Positions 31,781 through 43,554 of a stretch of 64,000 nt of DNA are shown here, in pieces. Position numbers and translations under genes: made by a program. Numbering within the stretch: the first letter of the stretch is position 1; each line of letters starts with the position of its first letter. This DNA comes from Aporrectodea caliginosa (taxonomy: Eukaryota > Annelida > Clitellata > Crassiclitellata > Lumbricidae), in assembly GCA_020284085.1 (NCBI GenBank), contig JACEVL010000021.1, positions 594,501 to 658,500 of the forward strand. Direction: 5' to 3'. The notes beneath the pieces are model-generated. The model had not been told where the DNA came from. It did no database searches and saw only the letters and a program-made list of their open reading frames with translations.

Positions 31781-32289
31781 CGTTTGCACTGCTTATGCTT
31801 ATTAACTTGTTATTTCGTGCTAACGTGTAGTTTATGATAAGTTATTTGCAACAGCAGTTAAGTATTGCGCATAGCGTAAAACATTTTGCGCCACCCTTTA
31901 TACATGTCATTTTAGGGGCTCCGTACGCAATCGCTCTAGTACAAAAGTCCTTAACAATAGGCAGATAAATACTCGTTGTATGCAGATCTACTCGCATATT
32001 ATGCCCTAGCACTATAGTAATAAAATGATCTTCTGCTCAATATATAATTAAATGTGTTAGAGCTTATAAAGATATAGTGCATAGCATATATTATACTTGC
32101 TCAATAAGTATACGAGGGTTTCTACAATATGTGGCACTTTTGCCTCGGATTTTTAAGAAAAATTCAATTACGATTTTTTTTACTTTTCAAAGTGCTAATC
32201 TATAAATATTAATAATATCAAGATGTGTGATAGGCAGCAATGCACAGATTTCAATATTTCTGTTAAAAATTGAGAAAATGTGTTTTTTT

Positions 32290-33095
32290 CCAAATTCGTC
32301 ATGGAGTTGACAAGCGTCAAGGAGTTCGCGTCACACAGTTGACTTTCACATTTTAAGAGTCTTCAGGCAACAATGAGAAATATATAATCAGTCACTGTCA
32401 GCTGAAGGTACACTTTCGCATCCTACTGGCAATGGAGGCATAATTGCAGGACAAAAAACAGCAAAATGGCCAAAATGGGAGAAGTAATGAGGGAGCATAA
32501 AACACGTGAAGAAATTAATGAGATCAGTACCAGAAACATTATCGTTATCAAAGTTCAACGCATTGTATATCGATGCTTATAAGGATGATGAAATGACGAC
32601 TACAATACAGAAACATATGTTTGTTAGGGCACTAAATATATACCATTTAGATGCTGCTAGATTTTTGAAAATGTGCATTCTGTGACAATTTGTCGACTGC
32701 ACGACGTGGGCGCGCGTCACGGAGTTGACCGTCACGGAGTTGACAAATCGTTTAATTTTCGCCAAAAATCGGCACATGCGAAATAAAATAATTTCAAATG
32801 ACGTTTGCAACAAAGACAGGACTCTATCACATCCACAAAGGACACATTACATTGAAAGTTTTATTTATATATTCTTGAATATTTACGACACGGAGTTGAC
32901 ATCAATTAAACATACGCGGTGCAACAATATTGTTAACTTTTTGTTGTTTAAAAAATTAAACTCAAGATAAACTTCTCATGTTTACCAGCAGCATTGGCAA
33001 CGACAAAAGACATATATCAACTGCTAAACACCGTAAAAAATACTAGCCGTTACAAGTTGGACACGAGTTTTGTAGACGTCATGGAGTTGACATTT
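32290..33095. repeat. Dispersed copies of the near-palindrome GTCACGGAGTTGAC
   Basis: The motif or close variants occur at about 32299 (GTCATGGAGTTGAC), 32331, 32717 and 32730 (two in tandem), 32888 (ACACGGAGTTGAC) and 33078 (GTCATGGAGTTGAC). Confidence 0.75.
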
Positions 33096-33228
33096 GGATG
33101 TAGGACACTGGAATTTGCTCCATTAAAATTTAATTTTTCACTCAAACAAACTCAAACTCAATACATTAAGCATGGTTTATGTTGTAAACAATATGTTACT
33201 GAAAATGAATAATACATTTTCGGTTTGG

Positions 33229-33498
33229 CTATATGCAGAATTGGAAATAAACAGGTTTTCCCGACTTCGGTACACATCTGGGACAACACAGTTTCTGTTG
33301 AAATGCTTCGACTGTGAGGTAATAAAACCACATGAAAAATTTATGATCGTGCCAATTTAAAAATTCTTTTAGTTTTATATGGGTTGTCTGAAACAAACCT
33401 GCGTTACGGATTGTCATATGTTGTCGCAGAAGCTTTAAAAAATATTTTAAACACCGCGGACAGCAAAATGGACACTTATTGTAGAAACACTCATACAT
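33229..33498 (-). CDS. Small zinc-finger-like ORF of a dispersed repeat
   Basis: 89 residues with CPFCCPRCLKYFLKLLRQHM, a C2H2-like finger core, then TIRNAGLFQTTHIKLKEFLNWH. The C-terminal part has CCPRCVPKSG. A decayed copy occurs at 2590-2757, so it belongs to a repeat, not a unique gene. The finger followed by an FLNWH-type segment resembles a family of uncharacterised invertebrate proteins, but I cannot assign a function. The ends of the frame may be incomplete. Confidence 0.45.
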   Translation of the reverse strand: MYECFYNKCPFCCPRCLKYFLKLLRQHMTIRNAGLFQTTHIKLKEFLNWHDHKFFMWFYYLTVEAFQQKLCCPRCVPKSGKPVYFQFCI

Positions 33499-34041
33499 GT
33501 AGACTACTATTAATTTTGTGGTCTCTACTTGCTTTTTTCTGAAGACCCAGGATATCGATTTTTTAAATCGCTTGTGCCACTTGAGACTAAAAGCTGACCC
33601 ATATGTAAATGTATGTATTGGGCTACTTGCAAGTGCCTTCTAAGAACATCACAGAGACACTAAACACGACAGCCAAACAGACCTAAAAAAGTGTCTTTTA
33701 AGTTAGCTTGAAAAATTATATAAAGCTGTCTGTGACAAATTTTAAGTTGTTTCTTCCTAATCTGTGGCCGACTAGTGTAGCTTAAATATATGTAACAATT
33801 AAAAAAATTCAGATCTCAATAATAAATTTAAAGCTGACGCACACATGGTGAAGCGCATAAATAATTTTTTCCGGTTCGAACAAGGTCAGAATAACTGAAT
33901 TAAGTTCCATTTAAAAAGATTACTGAGCAAGGAACGTCTGGAATCAAGCTTCCTTTCACCAAGCACTTTAAAAGCAAATTTCTTTCACCAAGCACTCTAA
34001 TTGAAAATCATAGTACTCAAATGTTGACTGTTAACCTCATT

Positions 34042-36275
34042 TTAAACAGTGTAAAGTTTTGTGTTAGGAATTTGAAAGGACGCCGCAGCCAACAAGAGTA
34101 AATACTGATTTACCAAACGCCGCCCAGACGGCTGACGCGCTCTCATGTCAAATAAACTGTCTTCTCCAACACTCAACTGTTTCCGGCATTGAACTCCAAT
34201 GTATCTGATAAACTCAACAGCCGATACCTGTACAATTACAGAAGAAATTAACTGCTGAAATCTTTTCCATTGTTGCACCGTCCCTAATCCAGATGGCGAT
34301 GGTCTGATCACGGAATCCAACGTCACGGAATGACACACTGTGACCTTCTTGGAGGACGGTGGAATCCAGAAAGCGGAAGTCAGTGGGATTCCCTCTGAGT
34401 ATCTGACGACGATGGTTAAAATTAAGAGTGCAAAAACCACTTGAATGTTTTCGTCAAACAGAGGCATCCAATAGCTACTCAAAATTAGAGGAAATATGTC
34501 CTCGTGCATTCGAGTCTGTAATTCTGAACAGTCATTACAATTTTCAATATACGCCAGCGTTCCTGTACACAAATTCGAAGCCATCTGGTATTTTTATGAT
34601 AAGTGTAATAAAAATTTGCATCGTACGCCCTACTTATCAGATAACAAGGCTTTTTGTACAGATCAGAAATCTTGGTTAATAAAAGGTTAAGGAACAAATT
34701 TGGACTTCTATGGTTTGCATTTGCTGAATAACGCTCCCAATCTTTTGGAGTTCTAACGTAGCAACAAGTGCGTTCACGATGAGTTTTAGGTTTAAAGATC
34801 TTTGATGAGATTAAAGATATTTCATTGGAAAATGCATTTACTTTTGCTTCAAATGAAGATATCTGCAATTTTTCTATTGCATCCTTTGGAGAATCAGCAT
34901 TCGCAGATTTAGGTGATAAACAGCTGGATTGAGGTAAGGCGTTAGCTACGCGACGATCAACATTAAATAATCTATTAGCTATCATGTGGAATGATTCATT
35001 TGAATTAATTATTGCACCAAAAGGGTTGCAAGAATTCTCTTCGAGACAGGACCTGAAACACTCAGTCACAGTTTTTTCATGATCTATTCTTCGCATTAGA
35101 GACCTTGAAGATCGCAGTTCCAAATTCGTTGATAGTCCTTTGAACAGAGTTTCCAGTTCCTTACGAAAAAGTGGATCGTTTTCTAATTCATTGTCGAAAT
35201 ATCTTTCAAACGATAAAGAAAACGGATTTATCACGAATTCTGCATTCGCCCGTAGTTTGTAATGCATTACGAAGTTTTTGCTAAGCTCCACTTGGAAATC
35301 TGTTTTCTCATCACATTTTGGAAAGCGACACATGATGCCTTGAATTTCATAACGTAAATGCTCCTCAAGTGAAGTGATTTCTTTGGTTGTGTTGAATTCT
35401 AAAGAATGATCGAGAATGTTGACCTTGGGTATAAAATAATGTTGACATTCTCTGTCTATTAGGCATTCAATTGCCTGGCAAAGTAGCTCAGCGATTGACG
35501 ACTCAATGCACTCTTCGTTCCAAAACTCTACCGTCTTCTTTTCGGAAGCCCATAACATCAGTGTCTTGAAGAAATAGTTACTGAAGACACTCTTTTCAGG
35601 AGTTTTGCATTTCTTTGAAATGCATCCCTTGATAACACGAAGTATGTGATAAATGTACTTCTGAACGTCATTCCAGCTGCTAATCAGGATGACCTCCGCT
35701 TGAGAAAAGGAATATCTCCACTGAGTACTATTGTTCGGTTCTGAATGATGAGACTTTGCAACCAGGTGGCAACCACCTCGCACAATATGATCTTTTATAT
35801 TCTTGTCTGGCCGTCCGCTGACGGAAGTCCGTGTTATTTAATCAGTTGCTTCGGATGGCCAATTGGGACAGAAAACTGCATCAACTTGATCTAGGGGTAA
35901 CTGTTTAAACCCGAGTTTGCAGACTAAGTCAAGCCAATCTGACAACAACATCTTCCTTGCTGGACCATGAAGCCCCGTTCTACTTGTGGTGAAGAATCTA
36001 TTCTGACAGGGATATTGCAATCGACAGAACCCAACAGGAGACTTCTGCGTATCAATGAATAAGAATTGTCTCACTGTATTATCTGAAAGTTTGGCGTCAC
36101 GGGGTATGGCCTGAAAGTTGGAGTGGACTCGCATGAGGTCAGTATCAGTTGGATTGGCCAGTACGTAATACCCCGGAAGCTCAAAGAAGCTGCCAGTGAG
36201 CAAATGATGAAACTCAATCGGCTTCCAGAGAATCTGAAGTTGATATGATTCGACCGTTTCGGATATATTAAGTTC
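34042..36275 (-). pseudogene. Mab-21/cGAS-like gene, copy A (broken)
   Basis: Closest to copy B over its whole length. After an acceptor-like GTGTTATAG (36276) it reads a nucleotidyltransferase-type GSFFELPG with TDTD, then LDQVDAVFCPNWPSEATD. A stop codon at 35836-35838 follows where B has Trp. The frame reopens with GGCHLVAKSHHSEPN, WRYSFSQAEVILISSWNDVQ (Mab-21 C-terminal helical domain), FFKTLMLWASEKKTVEFWNE, and runs to about 34580. There a frameshift moves it to the C-terminal block WMPLFDENIQVVFALLIL to the stop at 34042. A short deletion lies before LDQVDAV. At least two disabling changes make it a recent pseudogene. Confidence 0.9.
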
Positions 36276-36460
36276 CTATAACACCGAAACCAGGATGATT
36301 TTCGATTTGATTTAGTAGTTTAATGTTCATGCTTTATGTAAACTTTTCTATATTTAGAATGACGACTTGTAAATTACATAATGCGAAAGTAACAATAATG
36401 GTAAATTCCAGAGTACAAGGAACCAAGTAAACTTCCCCTGCATACATAATTACACACATA
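36246..36460. repeat. Segmental duplication: 5' flank of copy A (paired with 45805-46000)
   Basis: Shared words: ACCGAAACCAGGATGATTTT / ACGGAAACCAGGATTATTTT, GTAAATTCCAGAGT, and TGCATACATAATTAC at matching distances. Confidence 0.75.
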
Positions 36461-36535
36461 CAATGTATGCTTGTATGTATGCATGCATCTGTGTCCTAAT
36501 TAGGCCTACATACAGTGTAGGTACGTATGTTTCTA

Positions 36536-36655
36536 GGACGATCGGTCAGAGAACTATTGGTCATAGGACAATCGGTCAGAGAACTATTGGTCATAGGACA
36601 ATCGGTCATATGGACTATCGCTCAAAGGGCCTATCGGTCATGGGACTAAGGGTCA
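36536..36655. repeat. Degenerate 15-bp tandem repeat
   Basis: Units of the type ATCGGTCATAGGACA repeat about eight times and translate as GHRTIGQRTI. Probably a minisatellite, not a gene. Confidence 0.8.
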
Positions 36656-36805
36656 TTTGCCGGTAATAAACAGACATAATTGGCTGTAATCGTGAGTTAG
36701 GTTCATTTTCAGTTTTAAGACAAACACACCGAACGCAAAATAAGCAAACTTAATAAGAAATTCATCGTTTTTAGACATTCTCACATATCTGCGTGCCTTG
36801 TCTTA

Positions 36806-36890
36806 TTCATTCATTCATTCAGAGCATTTATATAGCGCCCTTTCAAGAAGCTACTCAGTTGCTCATTTAAGTAGTGCACAATCTTCTAGT
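36806..36890 (-). mobile_element. LINE/SINE 3' tail fragment
   Basis: CATTCATTCATTCAG followed by ATTTATATAGCGCCC is the reverse complement of the tail shared with 13575 and 58235. Confidence 0.65.
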
Positions 36891-37044
36891 ATTCATTTTC
36901 AAGCTCGATCTGTTGCGTTGACCTCTTAGACTGTTACGCATTGTTCGTATTTCGTATTACGTATTTCACAGTAAATGATCCCGTAAATGGTCGTTCGTGA
37001 TTTTGCACATCTGCCTCCCAAGCCCACTCTTTCTGAACGAGCCC

Positions 37045-37280
37045 CGAAATTAATAATAATAATAATCTTTTTCTTTATTAAGCGCCTGACAAACGCACTG
37101 CGCTGTATATTTACAAGTTATGCAATTTAAATCTTAACTACTAACAGAACAGACAGCCTGCAATACAACGGCGCTAATAGCAGCCTACAAAGCATATCCG
37201 CCCTACGGGACTCGAACTCGGTACCTTTCGCTCTCTACACCAGATGTTATCCAATGCGCTATCGGGCCCCCGGCTGCTGT
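37045..37280 (-). mobile_element. tRNA-derived SINE, copy 3
   Basis: The cleanest copy: the minus strand begins GGGGGCCCGATAGCGCATTG (A-box) and has GAGTTCGAGTCCC (B-box) about 45 bp on. The common body and a (TTA)n tail at 37050-37066 follow. Confidence 0.85.
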
Positions 37281-37284
37281 GCTT

Positions 37285-37420
37285 CTGATATCTGTTTGCT
37301 CTGGCAACCGGTCTCGGATTTCCACTGAGCATATCTGCACAGTCCCTCTGACACGTCGCAAAGCCCGTGAATAAGTTGGTGCCCTTCGCTTAGCTTTCGA
37401 GTAGCGCTTTATAAATTTGG
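37285..37420 (+). repeat. Retroelement 3' fragment (same family as 2150-2330)
   Basis: Ends TTTCGAGTAGCGCTTTATAA, the reverse complement of which is seen at 2160. No coding sequence. Confidence 0.5.
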
Positions 37421-37709
37421 AGTTTACGATTGCATAATACATGCATAGTATACATGTCAAAAACGAATGATTACCATGCCCTTCTCCAATGCGCAGGCTT
37501 GGGACTGGCACCACCCATGACTTGATTCACTCAATAAATCTTAAATACAAGGCGTGTCTTGATTTAAAGTTACGTTAAAGTTACGTATAAAGTATCTTTA
37601 AAATATGCCTTGGCTCTAATTTAGGCCAATGCCAAAAGTTACTGAGCAATGTTCTAATGCAACTAAATTTGGGAAAGGGTGAATATAGTTTCTGAGCAAT
37701 ACTCTAATT

Positions 37710-38507
37710 CAGGGGTTTTCAAACTGTGGTACGCGTACCCCTGGGGGTACGCCAGGTGTCGCTAAGGGGTACGCGAAAAATTGCAAAAAAATAAAATTTT
37801 CTATAAGCTTATGGACTTCATGTCCATCTTTCTTTCATTATCTATTCTACGTCCACCATTCGCTTATTTTGTTCTGTACTTTTCTATGAGTTTATGCCAT
37901 CGATGTATACAGTGTTGCCGGCTGATTTTTCAGTCCAGGAAAGGGACCAGTTTGTTGAACTATCATGTGATGGTGGCTTGAAGAACGAATACAAGAAAGA
38001 CATGTTGTGTGATTTTTGACTGAAACGAAGAGCTGAATAGGCTATGGATTAATTTCTGAACGAACTTGAAAATTTTTGATTTCTTTCAGCACGTCATATC
38101 TGTGTGAAAGAGGTTTTCAGCTATGCTTGCGATCAAAAACAAATACAGAACAAAGCTTGAACTCGAACCAGATCGATTTGCGTTTGAAAGTGACAATAAT
38201 TATTAAACCAGATATTGTAAATCCGGCGCTTGTCAAAACAAGCCCACTGCTCACATTAACACTTTCTAATAGTGACTTTATTTGTCCTTTTTGTTGATAT
38301 GACTACATTCTTAAGTTAAAATTATAATACTTTTAAAATTTTCTACCTAGGACTAAAACCCGGTTTGCTCCAATGACTAAAAGGAGCTGTTACTTGCAAG
38401 GGGACTTCACGCTCGCATGTTGTTTTTGATCTGACCTTTTTGGGGGTACGCCAAAATTCGATTTCTTTACTTGGGGGTACAATAAAAATAAAGTTTGAAA
38501 ACCGCTG
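37710..38507 (+). mobile_element. hAT (Charlie-type) element with 8-bp TSD
   Basis: Left end CAGGGGTTTTCAAACTGTGG followed by TACGCGTACCCCTGGGGG; right end AAAGTTTGAAAACCGCTG. Perfect TSD CTCTAATT at 37702-37709 and 38508-38515. Near 38076-38190 a plus-strand remnant STSYLCERGF then LRSKTNTEQSLN resembles the C-terminal dimerisation region of hAT transposases of the ZBED/SCAND3 sort. Internal deletions make it non-autonomous. Confidence 0.93.
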
Positions 38508-38854
38508 CTCTAATTACGACTCTTACTTTACCGAGGCATTAAGAATGTATGAATGAACGAATGAATGAATGAAGTTAAATGCATGCATGTTGTGTTTCTG
38601 CTGTAATTTAAGCAGCTAAACCACATCAAGGATTTTATTGTATATACACCGTGTCTCAATAAAAACTGTGCTAAATTGTTTCTGTCAGAACTTCGTCAAA
38701 TTTCCACCAATTTTAATAAGTTTTGGTAGGTAGATGACAAAATGGCTGAAATTTTATGCTATGCATAAATTTTCCACCTCACCTGACTCATATCACCGCA
38801 CTACCTTGCTAAACACAGATGTACCAATTTTCATATAACGCTTAAATTTTAACA

Positions 38855-39410
38855 ATTAGAGTGCTCAGATTTTGTTCATCAATTCGTTAGAAAGTGTCAA
38901 AGTGAATGGGACATACTATCGCGACAACCTTCTTGCCCAGAAGCTACTGCCAGATATACGCCGGATATCCCAGGGCGACGTTTTTGGCTTTCAACAGAAT
39001 GGCGCCACGGTGCATCGAGCACGCGACACTGTCTTTTCCTGGAGCGAGAAACGTCCGACTTCATACCTCCAACACTGTTGCCGCCGAATTTACCGGATCT
39101 TAACCCAGTCGACTATAGCATATGGAGTGTGCTGCAGGAGAAGGTTTACCGCTCCAGAATAGCCAACGTCGACGAACTCAAAACGCGTCTGATCGACGAG
39201 TGGGCGCTCTTTGACCAGTCGATCGTTGATGCTGCTATCGGCCAGTGGCGTCGCCGTCTAAGCGCTTGTGTCCGTGTAAGCAGGGCACATTTAATTGTTA
39301 TGACAGATCTGCTTAAAAGTGTTAGAATTGGTGCTCGAAATGTGCCCCGCTTACACGGACACAAGCGCTTAGACGGCGACAAAATCTGAGCACTCTAATT
39401 GTTACGATTA
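38855..39410 (+). pseudogene. Mariner-type transposase C-terminal fragment within inverted ends
   Basis: Blocks VNGTYYRDNLLAQKLLPDIR, FGFQQNGATVHRARDTV and, after a frame change, LPDLNPVDYSIWSVLQEKVY and VDELKTRLIDEWALFDQSIV match a common mariner-like transposase (third acid in NPVDYSIW). The segment is bounded by AACAATTAGAGTGCTCAGAT (about 38849) and its complement (39387-39406), so it behaves as a small secondary element. A 40-bp hairpin (39247-39380) ends it. Confidence 0.82.
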
Positions 39411-39756
39411 CCATTCTGAGTAAATAATACACAAAAAATCGGTAGACTGCGTCATTCCTCTAATGTAGAGGCGTTCTTTGGTTAATTTGTATCCTTTTTA
39501 TTGAGAATCAATCATTGGCCATAACAGATAATACCACCTCAAGGAAACTTAGGCTCATTTAGGACCGGTGTGAGAATCTATGCGCTGTGTTGAACATTGC
39601 TTCATAGTATAGTGTAAGCTGCATTACGATGATAACTTGGGGTATAACGTGTTCCATGGAGTACAACATCTGACTCAAAAGGCTTTCAACTTGGTTTAGT
39701 TTTACTGACACTGCAATCCTCTTAATTCAATCCTATGGCTCTCCTCATCTCCTTTA

Positions 39757-39793
<37 letters not shown>
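39757..39793. repeat. (TA)n microsatellite
   Basis: About eighteen TA units. Confidence 0.97.
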
Positions 39794-39796
<3 letters not shown>

Positions 39797-41506
39797 CTTG
39801 AGTTCAATTGCTGACATACCGCAGCCATTTACACGAGAGAAGAAAAAATAGAAAGTTAATAAAAATAAATAAAATCAAATAAACAAACAGTTTAAAGAAT
39901 AGATCGGTCATAGTCAGAAAGTGGGGGCCATGGTCGAGTGTCTGTACAGTACTCGGGAAATGTAGACCTTGAGTTTTGAAAATGACATTTATCCTTAAGT
40001 AAGCCTTGAGTTTTGACAGTGACACATACTTCAGTAAGTCTTATGTTTTGCCAGTCACACATCTACTTGTCGCCAATAACAGAATAAGTCGACCTCTCTG
40101 ACCTGTGCGGCGCGGAGAAAATTATGCTAGTTATAGTTGGTCCACACATTAGGCTACGAGTTCATCTTTATATCTCCACAGATTTCATTAAATGGATGCT
40201 CCAACGTTAACCTGGTTGAATTTAGTAGGCCTACCCTCTCAGAAATATGTCTACATGCGGGTATTCTTTCAAGTTGACAAGTAAATAGGCAGGAACATAG
40301 GAAAATACCATCCAAAATATACTAGCAAACAGCATAAAGGACAATGGCAGTAAAAGAAGCAACCTAGCAATAGCCTACAATATGATGCAACAGTTTAAAT
40401 CAAATGTTCCGGTTTAGTATGTCAGGTCGAATTTCAACTTAGCAGTATTATATCGAGGAGCTTGATCGTTACCGTATCTTCTTCCATGCTATAGGTGTTA
40501 GCGGACGGATGAGGAAGGCGAACTTTGCCTGACCGTTAGGGTGTTGTATATATCAGTTAACTAGAAACTTACGGCGGAAGGATGGACTAAGTTTGAAATC
40601 AGATTTCTCCGAAGCCTAAATAATGCTGACCTCATTGAAGGCTTTGATGATTCAGGCTCAATCTGTGTTAGATGACTACGTAGCATGCGCCCTACTCATC
40701 TCATCGCCTCCGGGTGCCTATTTTAATGCACAGTCCGGCTATTATTACATAGCAATTAGCTACGACGACTATCAGATATCGAGCTTAATTAAGACAGTCC
40801 ATGACAATTCTTCAATGTTGAAACCATACGTTCAATCACAACGTACCTAAACAACTTCTGCTTCTCGTCTGAAATGCTACTGATCTCTTACTATTAATGT
40901 CCAACTGTAAGAATTTATTCCATTTACAGACGGTCGTCGACTCGGCCAGCGTAGCAACCGCCGAGGGCAGTAGAGTAGCAATGCAAATGAGGCTAGCTAA
41001 GCAAGCGTAGCATAGGCGAACCATATGCTAATGAGGCTAGCGAAGCAACCGAACTCTGGGCAAAGGCGATAACGAGGGGAGGAGACGAGGGGAGGAGGCA
41101 GACGACGAGTAGGAGGAAATCAGTGTCATAGTTGTCAGAGGGGTTGGGGTTGTGGGGTTCAAACCCCCTAGTTCTTTCTCTAATCCCGTCAGCTAAGTAA
41201 CTGAAAAGATGTTGGGGGGTTAGGTCTTGATCCTCCCCGGCTGTAGCTCTGTCATCAACTACAGAAGTACATATAGCCCTATTTCTTTACTTTTAAGTAA
41301 TTTAGTTACTTACTTACTGGCATGGTTTGTGACTGAGAGCGGAGAACAAGTCTACAGAATTAAGGTGAAAGCCAAGTTCTGTAACACGTTTATTTCCTTT
41401 TCCTCTAATGCTACAGTTCGAGAACATGGTCGAGGCTATTTAGTGCTCAAACCAACAAAATATTCCTTGTTCAATTCCAGTTTCTCGCCAAGGACAATTT
41501 TAGAAA

Positions 41507-42328
41507 ATGAGTTTGTTAGCATTTGGATTAGACAGGGTGAAACGGAAGATCGGTGAGAACGGGGACGATGAACCCGAGAAAGAATTAAAAATGCCTCGAG
41601 TGTTTCTACATTCCGATAAACCCAGAAGAAGCAGTCGAAACAAGTCACAGACTCACAGCATATCAAAACTTTCTAACACTGGTAAAGCGGGAGAATGGCA
41701 GAACCTTAGGGAAATGTTTTGTCAGTTTGGACAGTGAAGACGTTATAAAAGCGTTGACATTATTCATGGAGCTAATGATGAGGAGAAATTTAAGAGCTTA
41801 AGAAACTAGTTTTTCCAATATTTGTATGACAATTTGTAGCAGAGATTTCCATCCACTGATTTTCTAGCGGCTGCTAATTCCTTAAATAAAACGGCATGGC
41901 CAAAGGATCCTCTGCAAAGGGCATCGTATAGAGAAAGACATATTGTATTATTTTGCAAAGAGTTTGGAATGAGTAATTCTGACGCAGCTGATGTTTTGCT
42001 TAGATATTCTATGTTTAAAAAGAGTGATGATGTAATGCTTGGGCAAAAATTACAGACACTTTTTAATTTGTTCCACGTTCTGCCTGTTTCATCTGCTGAG
42101 TGTGAAAGAGGATTCAGTCAGATGAATCTATATCACACTAGTGGATGAAACAGGTTTCTGTCCAGTGAATGTTCTGTTGATGATTGGCATCAAGTGGTCT
42201 ACTGCATGGAATGTAGAAAAATATGTTATTTCTTGGCTTAAAGCTGGCAGACATGGTGCTTTGGACAAAGCCACTGGGCTACCAAAGAAAAAAGAAGTCA
42301 CAAAACATAGTTCAAAATTATTTTTGTA
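41507..42328 (+). pseudogene. hAT transposase (C-terminal half, broken)
   Basis: Plus-strand blocks SLLAFGLDRVKRKIGEN, then KTAWPKDPLQRASYRERHIV, MSNSDAADVLLRYSM, LQTLFNLFHVLPVSSAECER and GFSQMNLYHTSG. After a frame change come ISWLKAGRHGALDKATG and LPKKKEV. PVSSAECERGFSxMN is the hallmark of the hAT dimerisation domain. Several stops and shifts, and the DNA-binding and most catalytic regions are missing. Confidence 0.85.
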
Positions 42329-42406
42329 AACTATCGGGTATGGTGTAAGAATCTATGCATTATGTTTTGTGTTATTGAATTACTTTCCAAAAACTTTGTG
42401 ATCATG

Positions 42407-42560
42407 CATGGGCGTATTTAGGGGTGGTTTTACTGGTTCAAACCCCAAGTAAATGCATTATGTTATTAAAAACTAAAAATGTATAAAAAATACGACCATT
42501 TCCAATTGAAACCCCCGAAAACTTAAAACCCCTCTGAATTTTTTCCTGGCTACGCCGCTG
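42407..42560. mobile_element. 154-bp MITE nested in the hAT
   Basis: Ends CATGGGCGTATTTAGGGG and CTGGCTACGCCGCTG; flanks TGATCATG / TGATCATA (7 of 8). The terminus is similar to that of the MITE at 25491-25893. Confidence 0.65.
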
Positions 42561-43041
42561 TGATCATATCATTCGTTTGTTGTGTTGACTAGATAAATAA
42601 ATTTAAAGAAGAAACTAAGATATCTCATGAGTTGTCAGTTGTTTCATATTAGCAACATTAAAATTTAATTTAGACCTCTGTTCGTGTACTTTGGTAATCT
42701 GCAACATTTTCTACCGCCCCCTCTCCCAGTTGTTTTTTGACAACTAAAACACTAGAGGAAACGAGTAGGAGGCAGACGACAACGAAGAGGCAGTCGACTG
42801 AAGACTCAGCAACAGAAAAACAGCGGGACGAGGAGAATCATGTAGGGTAGAAGTAGGCCAGAGTTCCCGATAGGATTTGACTGTACAATTTAGTGTAAGA
42901 GAAGCTGTAACAGTTTCAGCAGCAGTTGGACCAACTGACCGAAAAGAGGTGGCAATGTGAAATTATAAGGAAATGCCGCAGCGCGGGCGAGACTACCCAA
43001 TATTATAGAAGCCAAGAACAGATCATGTCTACTCCTTATTA

Positions 43042-43230
43042 TGTCCTTATTGGCCTCCAGAGGCTGCTGAATGGAGCATTTGTAAACGATGCAATGACTG
43101 GCCGACCAGAGAGATGATTGAAAAAATTGTTGACGGTCGATGTCATTTCGATGCAAAGTGACACCCAGGTTATTCAGACGATGACATTAGTTGGAGATTT
43201 TCATTTTCCCAGACAGAGTTTATTCAATGA
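43042..43230 (+). pseudogene. Mab-21/cGAS-like fragment P2 (D-type)
   Basis: Plus-strand CPYWPPEAAEWSICKRCNDW, then PTREMIEKIVDGRCHFDAK, a stop (43159-43161), then HPGYSDDDISWRFSFSQTEF. This aligns with D from CPYWPSEADEW to WRFSFSQAEL. The stop replaces a Ser codon. Flanking Mab-21 sequence on both sides is lost or unrecognisable. It points tail-to-tail at copy B. Confidence 0.9.
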
Positions 43231-43554
43231 AATTCAGTTCATTCATTGACCCCAGTAAAACAATTGCTGCTACAAAACAGTGATTGAACAGTCAATATAG
43301 AAATCATTAAATACCAGAATTTTTAAACAGCAGTTTATACGGGAGCAATGGGCACACCTGAAGGTTCGAACAAGGTCAGGATAACTGAATTACAGTAAGT
43401 GCCATGTAAAAAGATTACTGAGCAAGGAACGTCTGGAATCAAACTTCCTTTCACTAAGCACTTTAAACGCAAATTTCGTTTCACCAAGCACTTTAATTGC
43501 AAAATTATACTACTCAAATGTTGACTGTTAACTTCAGTTTAAAAATTGTAGGGC

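Larger units (their letters stand above)
31785..34041. repeat. Segmental duplication: 3' flank of Mab-21 copy A (paired with 59735-61636)
   Basis: 31840-32040 matches 59800-59990 (CATGTCATTTTAGGG, CAATAGGCAGATAAATACTC, GCATATTATGCCCTAGCA). 33545-34041 matches 61090-61636 (AAGTGCCTTCTAAGAACATC, GACACTAAACACGACA). The middle differs between the copies: here it contains the GGAGTTGAC-motif region and the zinc-finger-like ORF, while in copy C it contains a LINE fragment. Confidence 0.85.
37545..40940. repeat. Segmental duplication: upstream block of Mab-21 fragment P2 (paired with 49680-51030)
   Basis: GGCGTGTCTTGATTTAAAGT (37555) pairs with GGTGTGTCTTGATTTAAAGT (49685). Pairing continues through TTACTGACACTGCA (39700/50020), TGGTCCACACATTAGGCTAC (40138/50226), GATGCTCCAACGTTAA and CAGTAAAAGAAGCAACCTAG to TTTACAGACGGTCGTCG (40923/51018). 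The copy here is lengthened by a hAT (37710-38507) and a mariner remnant (about 38640-39420). Confidence 0.88.
41121..42754 (+). mobile_element. hAT element with transposase remnant and 8-bp TSD
   Basis: Left CAGTGTCATAGTTGTCA and right TGACAACTAAAACACTA are inverted ends. The flanks GAGGAAAT (41113-41120) and GAGGAAAC (42755-42762) agree in 7 of 8 bases. It sits in the middle of duplicated block P2 and carries its own nested MITE at 42407-42560. Confidence 0.8.

Noticed and set aside
34428..34679. Plus-strand ORFs opposite the Mab-21 copies (also 43932-44141, 62014-62223)
   Set aside because: Antisense shadows of conserved coding sequence; they recur only because the genes are paralogs.
37197..37280. 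Functional tRNA gene
   Set aside because: A- and B-boxes are present but the body, (TTA)n tail and three copies identify a SINE.
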